64,000 bases of DNA, from contig NZ_BONI01000047.1 in assembly GCF_016862635.1 (NCBI RefSeq), positions 1 to 64,000 of the forward strand, written 5' to 3'. The DNA comes from Catellatospora coxensis (lineage in GTDB: Bacteria > Actinomycetota > Actinomycetes > Mycobacteriales > Micromonosporaceae). The notes under the pieces were generated by a model, which saw only the letters and a list, made by a program, of their open reading frames with translations, was not told the DNA's origin and did no database searches. Shown here in pieces: positions 24,384 to 32,671 of the stretch; positions within the stretch are counted from its first letter, which is position 1, and every line of letters begins with the position of its first letter. The translations under genes and the position numbers were made by a program.

Positions 24384-25787
24384 TTACGGGAGGGTCCAGA
24401 TCTGGTTGCCGGAGGTGGCGCAGGTCCAGATCTGGAGGCGGGTGCCGTCGGCGGTGCCGAGGTCCTTGGCGTCGAGGCACTTGGCGGACTGGGGATTGCG
24501 GAGGTTGCCGTTGGACTGGGGCTGCCAGACCTGGGCACCGCTGCCGTTGCAGTCCCAGAGCTGGATCAGCGCGCCGTTGGCGGTGGAGCCGCTGGTGATG
24601 TCCATGCACTTGCCGAGGGCGCGGATGGTGCCGTCGGTGCCGACGGTCCAGGTCTGCGCGTTGGTGCCGTTGCAGGTGTAGAGCTGGATCGCGGCGCCGT
24701 TGGCGGTGCTGGCGGCTGCCACGTCGACGCACTTGCCGGAGGCCTGGCCGACGATCCGGCCGGTGCGGCCGCCCGGGGGCGGCGACGACGGCGGGGTGGT
24801 GCCGCCGATGGCGACCTCGTAGATCGCGCTGACCAGCGACCGGGAGTCGTTCTTGTCCTGGGACAGTTCCCAGTTCATGATGCCGCCGGCGTTGGCCTTG
24901 GCCCACGCGGTCTTGCTGCGGATGGTCGGCAGGCCGTTGTAGCACTGCTGCACGCCGCTGACCGTGGTGCAGTCGCGGTTGGCGTTGGCCGGGTCCATGT
25001 CGACCAGCTGGCTGTACGTGTAGTACGTCGGGCGGCTGTAGAACGGCACGCCCAGCACGGCCTTGCTCGCGGGCAGGCCGCGGGACTTCCACGAGTTGAC
25101 CGCGTTGATCGACCAGTTGTAGTTGGCGTGCGGGCTGCCGCCGTCGTACGCCATGATGTTCAGCCAGTCTACGGCGCTGAAGACCGCGGGCTGCACGAAG
25201 TTGGCGGTGCTGCCCTCGGACACCACGGCGGCGGTGAGCAGCTTGCCGCGGGTGTGCATGGCGGTGCTGAGCTGGTTCATCAGCGCCGTGAAGTTGTTGC
25301 TCTCGGCGGTGGTGTCCGGGTACTCCCAGTCGATGTCGACACCGTCGAGGTTGTACTGGTTGACGAGGTTCACGATGTTGTTGACGAACGCGGTGCGCGC
25401 GGTCGAATTGGCGGCCAGGTCCTCGAAGGCCTGGTCGTTGCCGTCGTTCCAGCCGCCGACGGCGATGGAGACCTTCGTGTTGGCGGCGTGTGCCAGCGAG
25501 ACCAGCGAGGACAGCTTGGACGGGTTGTCCAGGCCCTGCAGGCTGCCGTTGGAGTTCGGCAGGATGAACGCGTAGTTGATGTGCGTCAGCTTGCCGTACT
25601 GCACGGAGTTGACGTTGCCGGCCCACGAGGGCATGTAGCCCACGCTCTTGAAGCCGTTGGGCAGCACGACCGCCTGGGCCGTCGTGGCCGGGGCCAGCGC
25701 GACGGCGACGCCGGCGGCCGCGGTGGCCAGGGCGGCCGCGGCGGCGGCCCAGCGGCGGCCCCGCCGGGGCTTGGGGGTGTCGGACAT
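24384..25787 (-). CDS. Secreted GH18 chitinase with C-terminal CBM13
   Basis: 467 residues. The signal peptide is about 1-39 with an unusually charged start (MSDTPKPRRGRRW). The GH18 domain (44-325) shows the SxGG-like VSIAVGGWND and the catalytic DGVDIDWEYP, with D148, D151, D153 and acid E155 all present, plus LNIMAYDG and the C-terminal GGIMNWELSQDK. A short Pro/Gly linker leads to a beta-trefoil CBM13 (about 340-467) with CVDVAAAS, CMDITSGS and CLDAKDLG repeats and QxW motifs. It hydrolyses chitin outside the cell. ATG at 25787. The promoter region is shared with the STM4015-like operon and contains an 11-bp palindrome. Confidence 0.9.
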   Translation of the reverse strand: MSDTPKPRRGRRWAAAAAALATAAAGVAVALAPATTAQAVVLPNGFKSVGYMPSWAGNVNSVQYGKLTHINYAFILPNSNGSLQGLDNPSKLSSLVSLAHAANTKVSIAVGGWNDGNDQAFEDLAANSTARTAFVNNIVNLVNQYNLDGVDIDWEYPDTTAESNNFTALMNQLSTAMHTRGKLLTAAVVSEGSTANFVQPAVFSAVDWLNIMAYDGGSPHANYNWSINAVNSWKSRGLPASKAVLGVPFYSRPTYYTYSQLVDMDPANANRDCTTVSGVQQCYNGLPTIRSKTAWAKANAGGIMNWELSQDKNDSRSLVSAIYEVAIGGTTPPSSPPPGGRTGRIVGQASGKCVDVAAASTANGAAIQLYTCNGTNAQTWTVGTDGTIRALGKCMDITSGSTANGALIQLWDCNGSGAQVWQPQSNGNLRNPQSAKCLDAKDLGTADGTRLQIWTCATSGNQIWTLP

Positions 25788-25967
25788 GGGGATCCCTTCG
25801 GTGTCCGGTGCCGTGGCGGGGTGCCCACGGCACATCGACTGACCGGACAGGCAGGTGCGCCCCTCCCCGGTGCGGCCTGATGGCAGGCGGCGGCCGGGGG
25901 CACGCGTCGGCCCGATCTGGTGCAGGTTCGGACGAGGAAGCGGCTCGCTCCGAGTGGAACGCCTGGA

Positions 25968-25978
25968 GTTTAGTAAAC
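25968..25978. promoter_or_regulatory. Palindrome in the chitinase / STM4015-operon divergent promoter
   Basis: GTTTAGTAAAC: 5-bp arms around one base, in a markedly A/T-rich patch (about 25966-25995) of a 297-bp divergent promoter region (25788-26084). Such a patch in very GC-rich DNA is probably an operator and promoter. Which of the two divergent units it serves is unclear. The rest of the region shows no gene. Confidence 0.5.
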
Positions 25979-26084
25979 TTAACTATCTAATGCAATGAAT
26001 GGTGTGCCACGCTCGGCGGAAGCGTCGGCGGCGGGTGTTAATGTCCGTCGTCCCAGACCTGATGCGGCCCGGCGGAGGCAGCGC

Positions 26085-27008
26085 ATGACGATCGGCTCCC
26101 ACATCACGACGTTCGCCGGCTTGCCGGTCGCGGAATACCCCGCCGACCTGGGCAAGGCTTCCCGGGCCGGCAGCGCGTGGCGGCTGGAGGACCCGGACTA
26201 CGACAACACCGGGCAGTTCCTGGAGCGGCTCGAAGCCCTCGCCGCGGAGGACTGGGCCAACCAGGTCACCGCGCTCGTCATCGGCAACTGGGGCGGCGCT
26301 TACGACACCGCCCCGCCGATCGGCCGGCTCGCCGCCCTGCTGCCGCGGTTCACCCGGCTGCGGGCGCTGTTCCTCGGTGAGATCACGTTCGACGAGTGCG
26401 AGATCTCCTGGATCCAGCAGGCCGACATCACGCCCCTGCTGGAGGCGCTGCCGAAACTGGAGGTGCTGACCGTGCGCGGCGCGACCGGTCTGGGCCTCAA
26501 GCCGGTGCGGCACAGCGGGCTGCGGGAGTTCACCATCGAGTCCGGCGGGCTGCCCGCCGACGTCGTGCGCGCCGTCGCCGAGTGCGACCTGCCCGCGCTG
26601 ACCCACCTGGAGCTGTGGCTCGGCACCGACAACTACGGCGGCGACGCCGACGTCGACGACCTGGCCCCGATCCTGGCCGGCTCCCGGCTGCCGGCGCTGA
26701 CCTCGCTCGCGCTGCGTGACGCCGAGATCGCCGACCTCGTCGCCGTGGCGCTGGCCGGGGCGCCGGTCGTCGCCCGCCTGCGCGCGCTGGACCTGTCGCT
26801 CGGCATGCTCAGCGACACCGGCGCGGCCGCGCTGCTGGCCGGGCAGCCGCTCACCCACCTGGACAAGCTGGACCTCCATCACCACTTCATCGGCGCGGCC
26901 GTGCTCGAACGGCTCACCGCCGAACTCGCCGAGGCCGGGGTCACGCTGGACGTGTCCGAAGGCAGCGACGCCGACCGCGACGACCGCTACATCGCGGTGT
27001 CCGAGTAG
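26085..27008 (+). CDS. STM4015-family leucine-rich-repeat-like protein
   Basis: 307 residues. It begins MTIGSHITTFAGLPVAEYP and contains the family phrase LFLGEITFDECEISWIQQAD. Leucine-rich repeats follow: LPKLEVLTVRGATGL, LPALTHLELWLGTDNYGGDA, LPALTSLALRDAEIADLVAVA and LTHLDKLDLHHHFIG. A short acidic tail ends the protein. The wording matches the STM4015 family, first gene of the conserved STM4011-STM4015 cluster. LRR proteins bind proteins, so a substrate- or partner-recognition role in the pathway is plausible but unproven. ATG at 26085 was chosen for the GGAGG at 26074-26078; an upstream ATG at 25995 gives a non-family extension. The stop overlaps the next GTG by one base. Confidence 0.85.
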   Translation: MTIGSHITTFAGLPVAEYPADLGKASRAGSAWRLEDPDYDNTGQFLERLEALAAEDWANQVTALVIGNWGGAYDTAPPIGRLAALLPRFTRLRALFLGEITFDECEISWIQQADITPLLEALPKLEVLTVRGATGLGLKPVRHSGLREFTIESGGLPADVVRAVAECDLPALTHLELWLGTDNYGGDADVDDLAPILAGSRLPALTSLALRDAEIADLVAVALAGAPVVARLRALDLSLGMLSDTGAAALLAGQPLTHLDKLDLHHHFIGAAVLERLTAELAEAGVTLDVSEGSDADRDDRYIAVSE

Positions 27009-28084
27009 TGCGCCTCACCATCGTCGGCAACCCCGGGCACCGCCGCGTCGGCCTGTTCGCCGCCGCCGCCGTCCGGGCCGGGCTGCCCGAACCAGAACTG
27101 CTCGCCTGGCACGACGTGCTCAGCGGGGCTCCGCTGCGGCTGGCCCAGGGCACCGCCGTCCGCATCGAGTCGCCGGGCGAGGACGCCGAGGTCGACCGGC
27201 TGCTGCGGGGCGCGGCGACCCCGGCCGCGCACGGCGAGATCGTCGGTGGCCGCGCCTGGTACGCCGGGCTCGCCCGTGGCCTGGCCAGGGTCGCCGGCGC
27301 CGCCCGCGATCAGGACGCGCGCCTGCTGGCCGATACCGCCGAGATCCTGACCATGTTCGACAAGGCGGCCTGCCACACCCGGCTGCTCGCGGCCGGCATC
27401 CCCGTGCCCGCGGCGCTGCCCGGGTCGCCGGCCGGCTGGGCGCAACTGCGGTCCTGGCTGGACGAGGCCGGCTGGCGGCGGGTGTTCGTCAAGCCGTGCC
27501 ACGGCTCGTCGGCCTCCGGCGTCATCGCGCTGCAGCTCGGCAGCGGCGGCCGCATCCTGGCCACCACGTCGGTGGAGCTGTCCGGCGGGCGGCTGTTCAA
27601 CTCGCTGCGGGTGCGGCACTATCGCGACGAGCGCGACGTCGCCGCGATCGTCGACCGGCTCGCCCCCGACGGCCTGCACGTGCAGCGCTGGCTGCCCAAG
27701 GCCGGGCTCGACGGCCGCGTCGTCGACCTGCGTGTGGTCACCGTCGGCGGCGAGCCGTCGCACGTCGTGGTCCGCGGCAGCCGCTCACCGATGACGAACC
27801 TGCACCTCGGCGGCGTACGCGGCGACCTGTGCGCGCTGCGCGCCGCCGCCGGCCAGCACTACGCCGAAGGGCTGGCCACCTGCCGCGCCGTCGCCGCCTG
27901 CTTCCCCGGCAGCCTGCACACCGGCGTCGACCTGATGTTCGCGGCCGGCTGGCGCTCGCACGCCGTCGCCGAGGTCAACGCCTTCGGCGACCTGCTCCCC
28001 GGCCTCCTGGTCGACGGCCGCGACACCTACGACGCCGAGGTCGCCGCCCTGCTGGCAGGCGAGCGGGCCGGTGTGGCGGTGTGA
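27008..28084 (+). CDS. STM4014-family ATP-grasp-like protein
   Basis: 358 residues. ATP-grasp features are visible: VFVKPCHGSSASGV (159-172, the nucleotide-binding lysine and small-residue loop), the VDLRVVTVGG strand (239-248), then GVDLMFA (306-312) and AEVNAFGDLLPGLL (321-334), where Asp and Glu/Asn would bind Mg-ATP. ATP-grasp enzymes ligate a carboxylate to an amine or thiol through an acyl phosphate. The N-terminal about 110 residues are a distinct domain (MRLTIVGNPGHRRVGLF). The GTG start overlaps the STM4015 stop (TAGTG), and its own stop overlaps the next start by four bases. The pathway substrate is unknown. Confidence 0.85.
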   Translation: MRLTIVGNPGHRRVGLFAAAAVRAGLPEPELLAWHDVLSGAPLRLAQGTAVRIESPGEDAEVDRLLRGAATPAAHGEIVGGRAWYAGLARGLARVAGAARDQDARLLADTAEILTMFDKAACHTRLLAAGIPVPAALPGSPAGWAQLRSWLDEAGWRRVFVKPCHGSSASGVIALQLGSGGRILATTSVELSGGRLFNSLRVRHYRDERDVAAIVDRLAPDGLHVQRWLPKAGLDGRVVDLRVVTVGGEPSHVVVRGSRSPMTNLHLGGVRGDLCALRAAAGQHYAEGLATCRAVAACFPGSLHTGVDLMFAAGWRSHAVAEVNAFGDLLPGLLVDGRDTYDAEVAALLAGERAGVAV

Positions 28085-28896
28085 GGGTGGGGATGGCGTC
28101 GGTGGTGGGGGCGTATGACATCGCGCTGGTCACGGTCGACACCCTGCGGTACGACGTGGCGGCGGAGGAGGCGGCGGCGGGGCGCACGCCGAATGTGGTC
28201 CGGGCGCTGCCCGGCGGGCGGTGGGAGGCCCGGCACACCCCGGCGAGTTTCACCTACGCGGCGCACCACGCGTTCTTCGCGGGGTTCCTGCCGACGCCGG
28301 TGACGCCGGGGCGGCACGAGCGGCTGTTCGCGGCGAGATTCCCCGGCAGCGAGACCACCGCCGACGGCACCTGGGTGTTCGACGCCCCGGATCTGGTCAC
28401 CGGGCTGGGGCAGGCCGGATATCACACGCTGTGCCTGGGCGGCGTGGGCTTCTTCAACCGGCGCTCGCCGCTGGGCAGCGTGCTGCCGGAGCTGTTCGCC
28501 GAGGACCACTGGCGGCCCGAGTTCGGGGTGACCGAACCGGACTCGCTGCGCCACCAGCTCGACCAGCTCGCCGCCAGCGCCGCCGCCGTGCCCGCGGACC
28601 GGCCGCTGTTCACCTTCCTCAACGTGTCGGCGCTGCACCAGCCCAACCGGCACTACCTGCCCGGCGCGGCCGAGGACGGCCGGGACAGCCACGCGGCCGC
28701 GCTGCGCTACGTGGACACCGCGCTGCCGCGCCTGTTCGCGCTGCTCACCTCGCGGAGGCGGCCGTGTTTCGTGGTGCTGTGCGCCGACCACGGGACCGCG
28801 TACGGCGAGGACGGCCACCAGGGGCACCGGGTCGGCCACGACGTGGTGTGGACGGTGCCGTATGCCGAGTTCACGCTGACCCCGGGGGAGTGGTGA
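28081..28896 (+). CDS. STM4013/SEN3800-family hydrolase (alkaline phosphatase superfamily)
   Basis: 271 residues. VTVDTLRYDVA (D20, T21) provides the metal Asp and the Thr nucleophile position of sulfatase/phosphodiesterase-like enzymes. The C-terminal CADHGTAYGEDGHQGHRVGH supplies the Asp-His and His metal ligands. The rest (THFLN-like FTFLNVSALHQPN) matches the superfamily. It should be a metal-dependent phospho- or sulfo-hydrolase, probably cytoplasmic since no signal peptide is seen. The GTG at 28081 overlaps the previous stop by four bases (GTGA); an ATG at 28093 is the alternative. The stop overlaps the next GTG by four bases. Confidence 0.85.
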   Translation: MRVGMASVVGAYDIALVTVDTLRYDVAAEEAAAGRTPNVVRALPGGRWEARHTPASFTYAAHHAFFAGFLPTPVTPGRHERLFAARFPGSETTADGTWVFDAPDLVTGLGQAGYHTLCLGGVGFFNRRSPLGSVLPELFAEDHWRPEFGVTEPDSLRHQLDQLAASAAAVPADRPLFTFLNVSALHQPNRHYLPGAAEDGRDSHAAALRYVDTALPRLFALLTSRRRPCFVVLCADHGTAYGEDGHQGHRVGHDVVWTVPYAEFTLTPGEW

Positions 28897-30248
28897 AGGT
28901 GCTCGACGGCTCGCCCTACCAGGGTTACCTGTACGCGTACCCGCACAAGACGGCATACCGGCCGCTGCGGCCGCGCCCGGCACTGCGCGACGTGTGGGCC
29001 GGGCAGGACCGGGACAACCTGTTCCTGTACCTGCACATCCCGTTCTGCGAGATGCGATGCGGCTTCTGCAACCTGTTCACCCGCGCGCAGCCGCCCGCCG
29101 AGCAGGTCGGCGCGTACCTGCGGCAGCTGCGGGTGCAGGCCGAGCAGGTCACGGCGGCGCTCGGCCCGGCCCGCTACGCCCGCGCCGCGATCGGCGGCGG
29201 CACCCCGACCCACCTGACCGCCGACGAGCTGACCGAGCTGTTCGCGATCACCGACGGGGTGCTCGGCCTGGACCCGGCCGCGGCACAGCTGTCCGTGGAG
29301 ACCTCGCCCGCGACGGCGACCCCCGACCGGCTGGCGGTGCTCGCCGCGCACGGCACGCACCGGGTCAGCATGGGCGTGCAGAGTTTCCTCGACACCGAGG
29401 CCCACGCCGCCGGGCGGCCGCAGCACCGCGCCGACGTCGACCGCGCCCTGACCGCGCTGCGCGACGCGGCGTTCCCGCTGCTCAACGTCGACCTGATCTA
29501 CGGCATCCCCGGTCAGACCCGCGACACGTGGACCTACTCGCTCCGCGAGGCACTGGCCTGGCGACCCGAGGAGATCTACCTCTACCCGCTGTACGTACGC
29601 CCACTGACCGGGCTCGGCCGCCGGGGTGGCGGGCTGCTGCCGTCCGGCCCGACCGCCACCGCGCCGGATCGTGACGCGCAGTGGGACAGCGAGCGCCTGG
29701 ACCTCTATCGGCACGGCCGCGATCTGCTTCGCGAGGCCGGTTACCGGCAGCTTTCCATGCGCCAGTTCCGGCGTGCCGACGTTCCCGATCCGGACGGCGC
29801 GGACTACTGCTGCCAGGACGACGGCATGGTCGGGATCGGCTGCGGCGCGCGCTCCTACACCGCCGACCTGCACTACTCGTTCGACTACGCGGTCAGCGTG
29901 CGCGAGGTGCGGGCCATCATCGACGACTACCTCGCCCGGCCCGCAGCGGACTTCGGGTACGCCGAGTTCGGGTTCGCGCTCGACGGCGGCGAGCAGCGGC
30001 TGCGCTGGCTGGTGAAGTCGCTGCTGCGCGCCGAGGGCGTCGACCTGCCCGGGTACGCGTCCCGCTTCGGGTCCAAGGTGGACGAGGACTCCCCGCACCT
30101 GGCGGAACTGGCCGAACGCGGCTGGGCCGTCGCCGACGGAGATCGGCTGGTCCTGACCGACGAGGGCCTGGCGCGCGGCGACGCGATCGGGCCGTGGCTG
30201 GTGTCGGGGCCGGTGCGGGCGGCGATGGCGCGGGCGGTGCTGCGGTGA
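28893..30248 (+). CDS. STM4012-family radical SAM protein (HemN-like)
   Basis: 451 residues. The 4Fe-4S/SAM motif is LHIPFCEMRCGFCN (C52, C56, C59). The HemN/CPO-like features follow: IGGGTPTHLTADEL, VETSPATATPDRLAVL, THRVSMGVQSFLDTEAHAAG, NVDLIYGIPGQTRDTW, YPLYVRPLTGLG and a C-terminal winged-helix-like segment with ERGWAVADGDRLVLTDEG. The fold is that of anaerobic coproporphyrinogen oxidases, but the family is distinct and no heme genes are nearby. GGGGGAG lies 3-9 bp before the GTG at 28893, which overlaps the previous stop by four bases. Its stop overlaps the next GTG by four bases. Confidence 0.9.
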   Translation: MKVLDGSPYQGYLYAYPHKTAYRPLRPRPALRDVWAGQDRDNLFLYLHIPFCEMRCGFCNLFTRAQPPAEQVGAYLRQLRVQAEQVTAALGPARYARAAIGGGTPTHLTADELTELFAITDGVLGLDPAAAQLSVETSPATATPDRLAVLAAHGTHRVSMGVQSFLDTEAHAAGRPQHRADVDRALTALRDAAFPLLNVDLIYGIPGQTRDTWTYSLREALAWRPEEIYLYPLYVRPLTGLGRRGGGLLPSGPTATAPDRDAQWDSERLDLYRHGRDLLREAGYRQLSMRQFRRADVPDPDGADYCCQDDGMVGIGCGARSYTADLHYSFDYAVSVREVRAIIDDYLARPAADFGYAEFGFALDGGEQRLRWLVKSLLRAEGVDLPGYASRFGSKVDEDSPHLAELAERGWAVADGDRLVLTDEGLARGDAIGPWLVSGPVRAAMARAVLR

Positions 30249-31159
30249 ACCTGCTGCTGCTGTATCGCGGGCCGCTCGCGAGCTGCAACTTCGACTGCCC
30301 GTACTGCCCGTTCGCGAAGCGGCGCGACAGCCGCGCGCAGCTGGCCGAGGACCAGGCCGCGCTGCGCCGCTTCGCCGACTGGGTCGCCGCCAATCCCGCC
30401 GGGGACACGCTGTCGGTGCTGTTCACGCCATGGGGCGAGGGGCTGACCCGGTCGTGGTACCGGGACGCGCTGGTGCGGCTGTCGCACCTGCCGCACGTGG
30501 AGCGGGTCGCCATCCAGACGAACCTGGCCGGGCGGCTGGGCTGGGTCGCCGAGGCCGACCCGGCGCGGCTCGCCCTGTGGGCGACCTACCACCCGGGGCA
30601 GGTGCGCCGGGAGCGTTTCCTGGCCGCGTGCGCGACGCTGCGCGGGCACGGCATCCGGCACTCCGTCGGCATGGTCGGGCTGCCCGAACACCACGCCGAG
30701 GCGGTCGCGATGCGGGCCGAGCTGCCGGAGGCGACGTACCTGTGGGTCAACGCGGCGGACGGGCACAGCTACGACGCCGACGCCGAGGCGGCGTGGACGG
30801 CGATCGACCCGCTGTTCGGGTACAGCGTGCGCCCGCACGCCTCGGCCGGGCACGAATGCGGAGCGGGCGAGACGTCGCTGTCGGTGCTCGGCGACGGCAC
30901 GGTCCGGCGCTGCCACTTCCTGCCCGAGCCGCTGGGCAACCTGTACGACGGCAGCTACCGCGCCGCGCTGCGGCCCCGCGCCTGCGGCAAGGCCACCTGC
31001 GACTGCCACATCGGATACGTGCACCTCAAACGGCTCGGCCTGCACCGGGTCTTCGCCGGCGGCGTGCCCGAGCGGATCCCCGCCGGGCCGCCGCCGACCT
31101 GGGGCGTGCCGAGCGCGCTGCTCACGTCTGCTGCTGCGGCAGGTATTCCTCCGGCGTGA
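30245..31159 (+). CDS. STM4011-family radical SAM protein
   Basis: 304 residues. The SAM cluster motif is ASCNFDCPYCPF (C14, C18, C21), unusually near the N-terminus. It continues with FTPWGEGLTRSWYRDALV, VAIQTNLAG and WATYHPGQV. The C-terminal half has more cysteines (HECGAGE, RRCHFLPE, CGKATCDCHIGY), the arrangement expected for auxiliary Fe-S clusters as in SPASM/Twitch radical SAM enzymes. This suggests an oxidative or bond-forming modification. The GTG at 30245 overlaps the previous stop by four bases. Its last 38 bases overlap the 3' end of the convergent DUF6745-like gene. Confidence 0.9.
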   Translation: MNLLLLYRGPLASCNFDCPYCPFAKRRDSRAQLAEDQAALRRFADWVAANPAGDTLSVLFTPWGEGLTRSWYRDALVRLSHLPHVERVAIQTNLAGRLGWVAEADPARLALWATYHPGQVRRERFLAACATLRGHGIRHSVGMVGLPEHHAEAVAMRAELPEATYLWVNAADGHSYDADAEAAWTAIDPLFGYSVRPHASAGHECGAGETSLSVLGDGTVRRCHFLPEPLGNLYDGSYRAALRPRACGKATCDCHIGYVHLKRLGLHRVFAGGVPERIPAGPPPTWGVPSALLTSAAAAGIPPA

Positions 31160-32285
31160 GGCCGAACGTCCACGCCACGCCCTCCCGCGCGGTGCGCGTC
31201 GACGGCGGCACCCGCAGGAAGTACGTCCGGAAGCTGCCGTCGGGCTCGGGGCTGGAGTTCAGCACCTCGACCATCACCAGCGGCTCGTCACCGGGCAGCT
31301 CGACCCGCCACAGCGTGCCGCACACGTCGGACTGCGTCTTGGCCGCGCCGGACTCGCGCAGGTAGCGGTCGAAGCCGAAGTGCTCCAGCATGACGCGACG
31401 CATCTCGGCGTTGCCCTCGCCGCGGATGCGCGCGACGGTCAGCGTCGGCAGCTCGGCGGCGATCTCGGCCGGGATCGGCATGCCGCTCCACGCGTGCAGG
31501 CCGAAGCCGTCCGGGTAGGACAGCGCCGGGCCGTCGCCGTGGTGCAGCCGGCCCAGGTTGTCCCGGTGCACCTCGCGCGGGCGCTCGGTGAGGATCGCGA
31601 CGTGCTCGAACGCCCACCACCAGCCCGCGCTGCAGGCCACCCGGGCCAGGCCGTCGACGTCGGGGTGGCTGTCGAACGCGCCCAGCCAGGCCGCGTCGTG
31701 CTGGCCGTGGATCACGTCGAGCAGCGCGTCCTGCCGGGCCTGCGCGAACTCGCCGCTCTGCTCGGCGAACTGCTCCGCCAGCCGGGTGCGCAGCGGCGTG
31801 GCGAGCTGGTCGACGAGCTGCTGCCAGGGCCGGCGGGCGGTGGCGGCCCAGTGCCGGGCGAAGCCCACCGCGCCGAGCCGGTCGGTGAGCGAGGTCCGGG
31901 CCTGCGCCCAGGGGCGGGTGCGCACCCGGGGCCGTACGCTGCGGCCGAGCGGGAGTTCGCCCGGCCGGACACCCTGCGCCGCCAGCGCCTCGCTTACCCG
32001 CGGGTCGCCCGCGAGCACGGTGCGCAGCATCGCGACCGCCGTCGCGCCCGCCGCGGGCGAGCCCAGCCACAGCATCCGCCGCGGGGCGGGCAGGCCCGCC
32101 AGGGCGTACGCGATGCGCACGCCCGCCTCCGCGCCCGCCCGGTCGGCCGGTTCGGTGCTCAGGCCGGTCGCCATCCACCGCTCCGCCCGCGCGGCCAGCG
32201 CCATGTCCTCGTTCCGGCGCGCCTCACGCCGGTTCGGCGGCTGCCCACCGGTGCTCGCGCTCGTGATCTGGCTGCTCGTCGTCAT
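31122..32285 (-). CDS. DUF6745-like protein
   Basis: 387 residues. The C-terminal part contains RVMLEHFGFDRYLRESGAAK, SDVCGTLWRVEL, VMVEVLNSSPEPDGSFRTYF and LRVPPSTRTAREGVAWTFGL, the pattern I associate with DUF6745 proteins. The preceding segment (GRLHHGDGPALSYPDGFGLH) resembles the same family. The fold and activity are unknown. ATG at 32285; a GTG at 32303 is possible. It lies 25 bp after a small gene on the same strand (32311-32631) that commonly accompanies this family, and overlaps the STM4011-like gene tail-to-tail by 38 bp. Confidence 0.8.
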   Translation of the reverse strand: MTTSSQITSASTGGQPPNRREARRNEDMALAARAERWMATGLSTEPADRAGAEAGVRIAYALAGLPAPRRMLWLGSPAAGATAVAMLRTVLAGDPRVSEALAAQGVRPGELPLGRSVRPRVRTRPWAQARTSLTDRLGAVGFARHWAATARRPWQQLVDQLATPLRTRLAEQFAEQSGEFAQARQDALLDVIHGQHDAAWLGAFDSHPDVDGLARVACSAGWWWAFEHVAILTERPREVHRDNLGRLHHGDGPALSYPDGFGLHAWSGMPIPAEIAAELPTLTVARIRGEGNAEMRRVMLEHFGFDRYLRESGAAKTQSDVCGTLWRVELPGDEPLVMVEVLNSSPEPDGSFRTYFLRVPPSTRTAREGVAWTFGLTPEEYLPQQQT

Positions 32286-32310
32286 CGCGATGTTCCCGTC
32301 CACGCCGTGT

Positions 32311-32631
32311 TCAGTCCGCGACCGGGCGGATCGCGCCGGGGAAGTACTCGCGCTGGCGGACCACCCGGTAGGCGCCCGCGGCCAGCGCGATCGGCCCGTG
32401 CTCCTCGTGCACCAGGCGGCCGTAGCCCTCGATCAGCAGGAACAGCCGGCCCGGGTCGTCGGGCGGGCACAGCATCGCCACCCGCTCGCCGGTGACCACG
32501 TGCGCGTGCCCGGTCGCCTCGCCCAGCGCCAGCACCATGCGGTTGCGCCGGTCGCGCGGCGCGGGCATCAGGTCCGGCGGCAGCTCCTCCCGCGCGATCG
32601 GGACCACCAGCACATCGCCCTGCCTGAACAT
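32311..32631 (-). CDS. Small beta-rich protein paired with the DUF6745-like gene
   Basis: 106 residues: MFRQGDVLVVPI, then RNRMVLALGEATGHAHVVTG, LCPPDDPGRLFLLIEGYGRLV and AGAYRVVRQREYFPG. The pattern is a small beta-barrel-like protein without catalytic signature. The phrase ALGEATGHAHVV recurs in small proteins next to DUF6745 genes in my memory, so they may form a functional pair. The ATG at 32631 (MFRQGDV) was chosen over an upstream start at 32733 that would add low-quality sequence. Confidence 0.7.
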   Translation of the reverse strand: MFRQGDVLVVPIAREELPPDLMPAPRDRRNRMVLALGEATGHAHVVTGERVAMLCPPDDPGRLFLLIEGYGRLVHEEHGPIALAAGAYRVVRQREYFPGAIRPVAD

Positions 32632-32671
32632 GTCCCACACTCCACAGCCGACCGTCGTGTCGCGGGCGACG

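Noticed and set aside
24314-24538. Short minus-strand frame MNLWHGS-type (also at 35053-35679)
   Set aside because: The shared peptide comes from the 55-bp repeat and overlaps real genes.
26085-31159. Search for a RiPP precursor peptide within the radical SAM operon
   Set aside because: All genes overlap by 1-4 bases and the leader (25980-26084) holds no short frame with a Cys-rich or repeated core, so no precursor is claimed.
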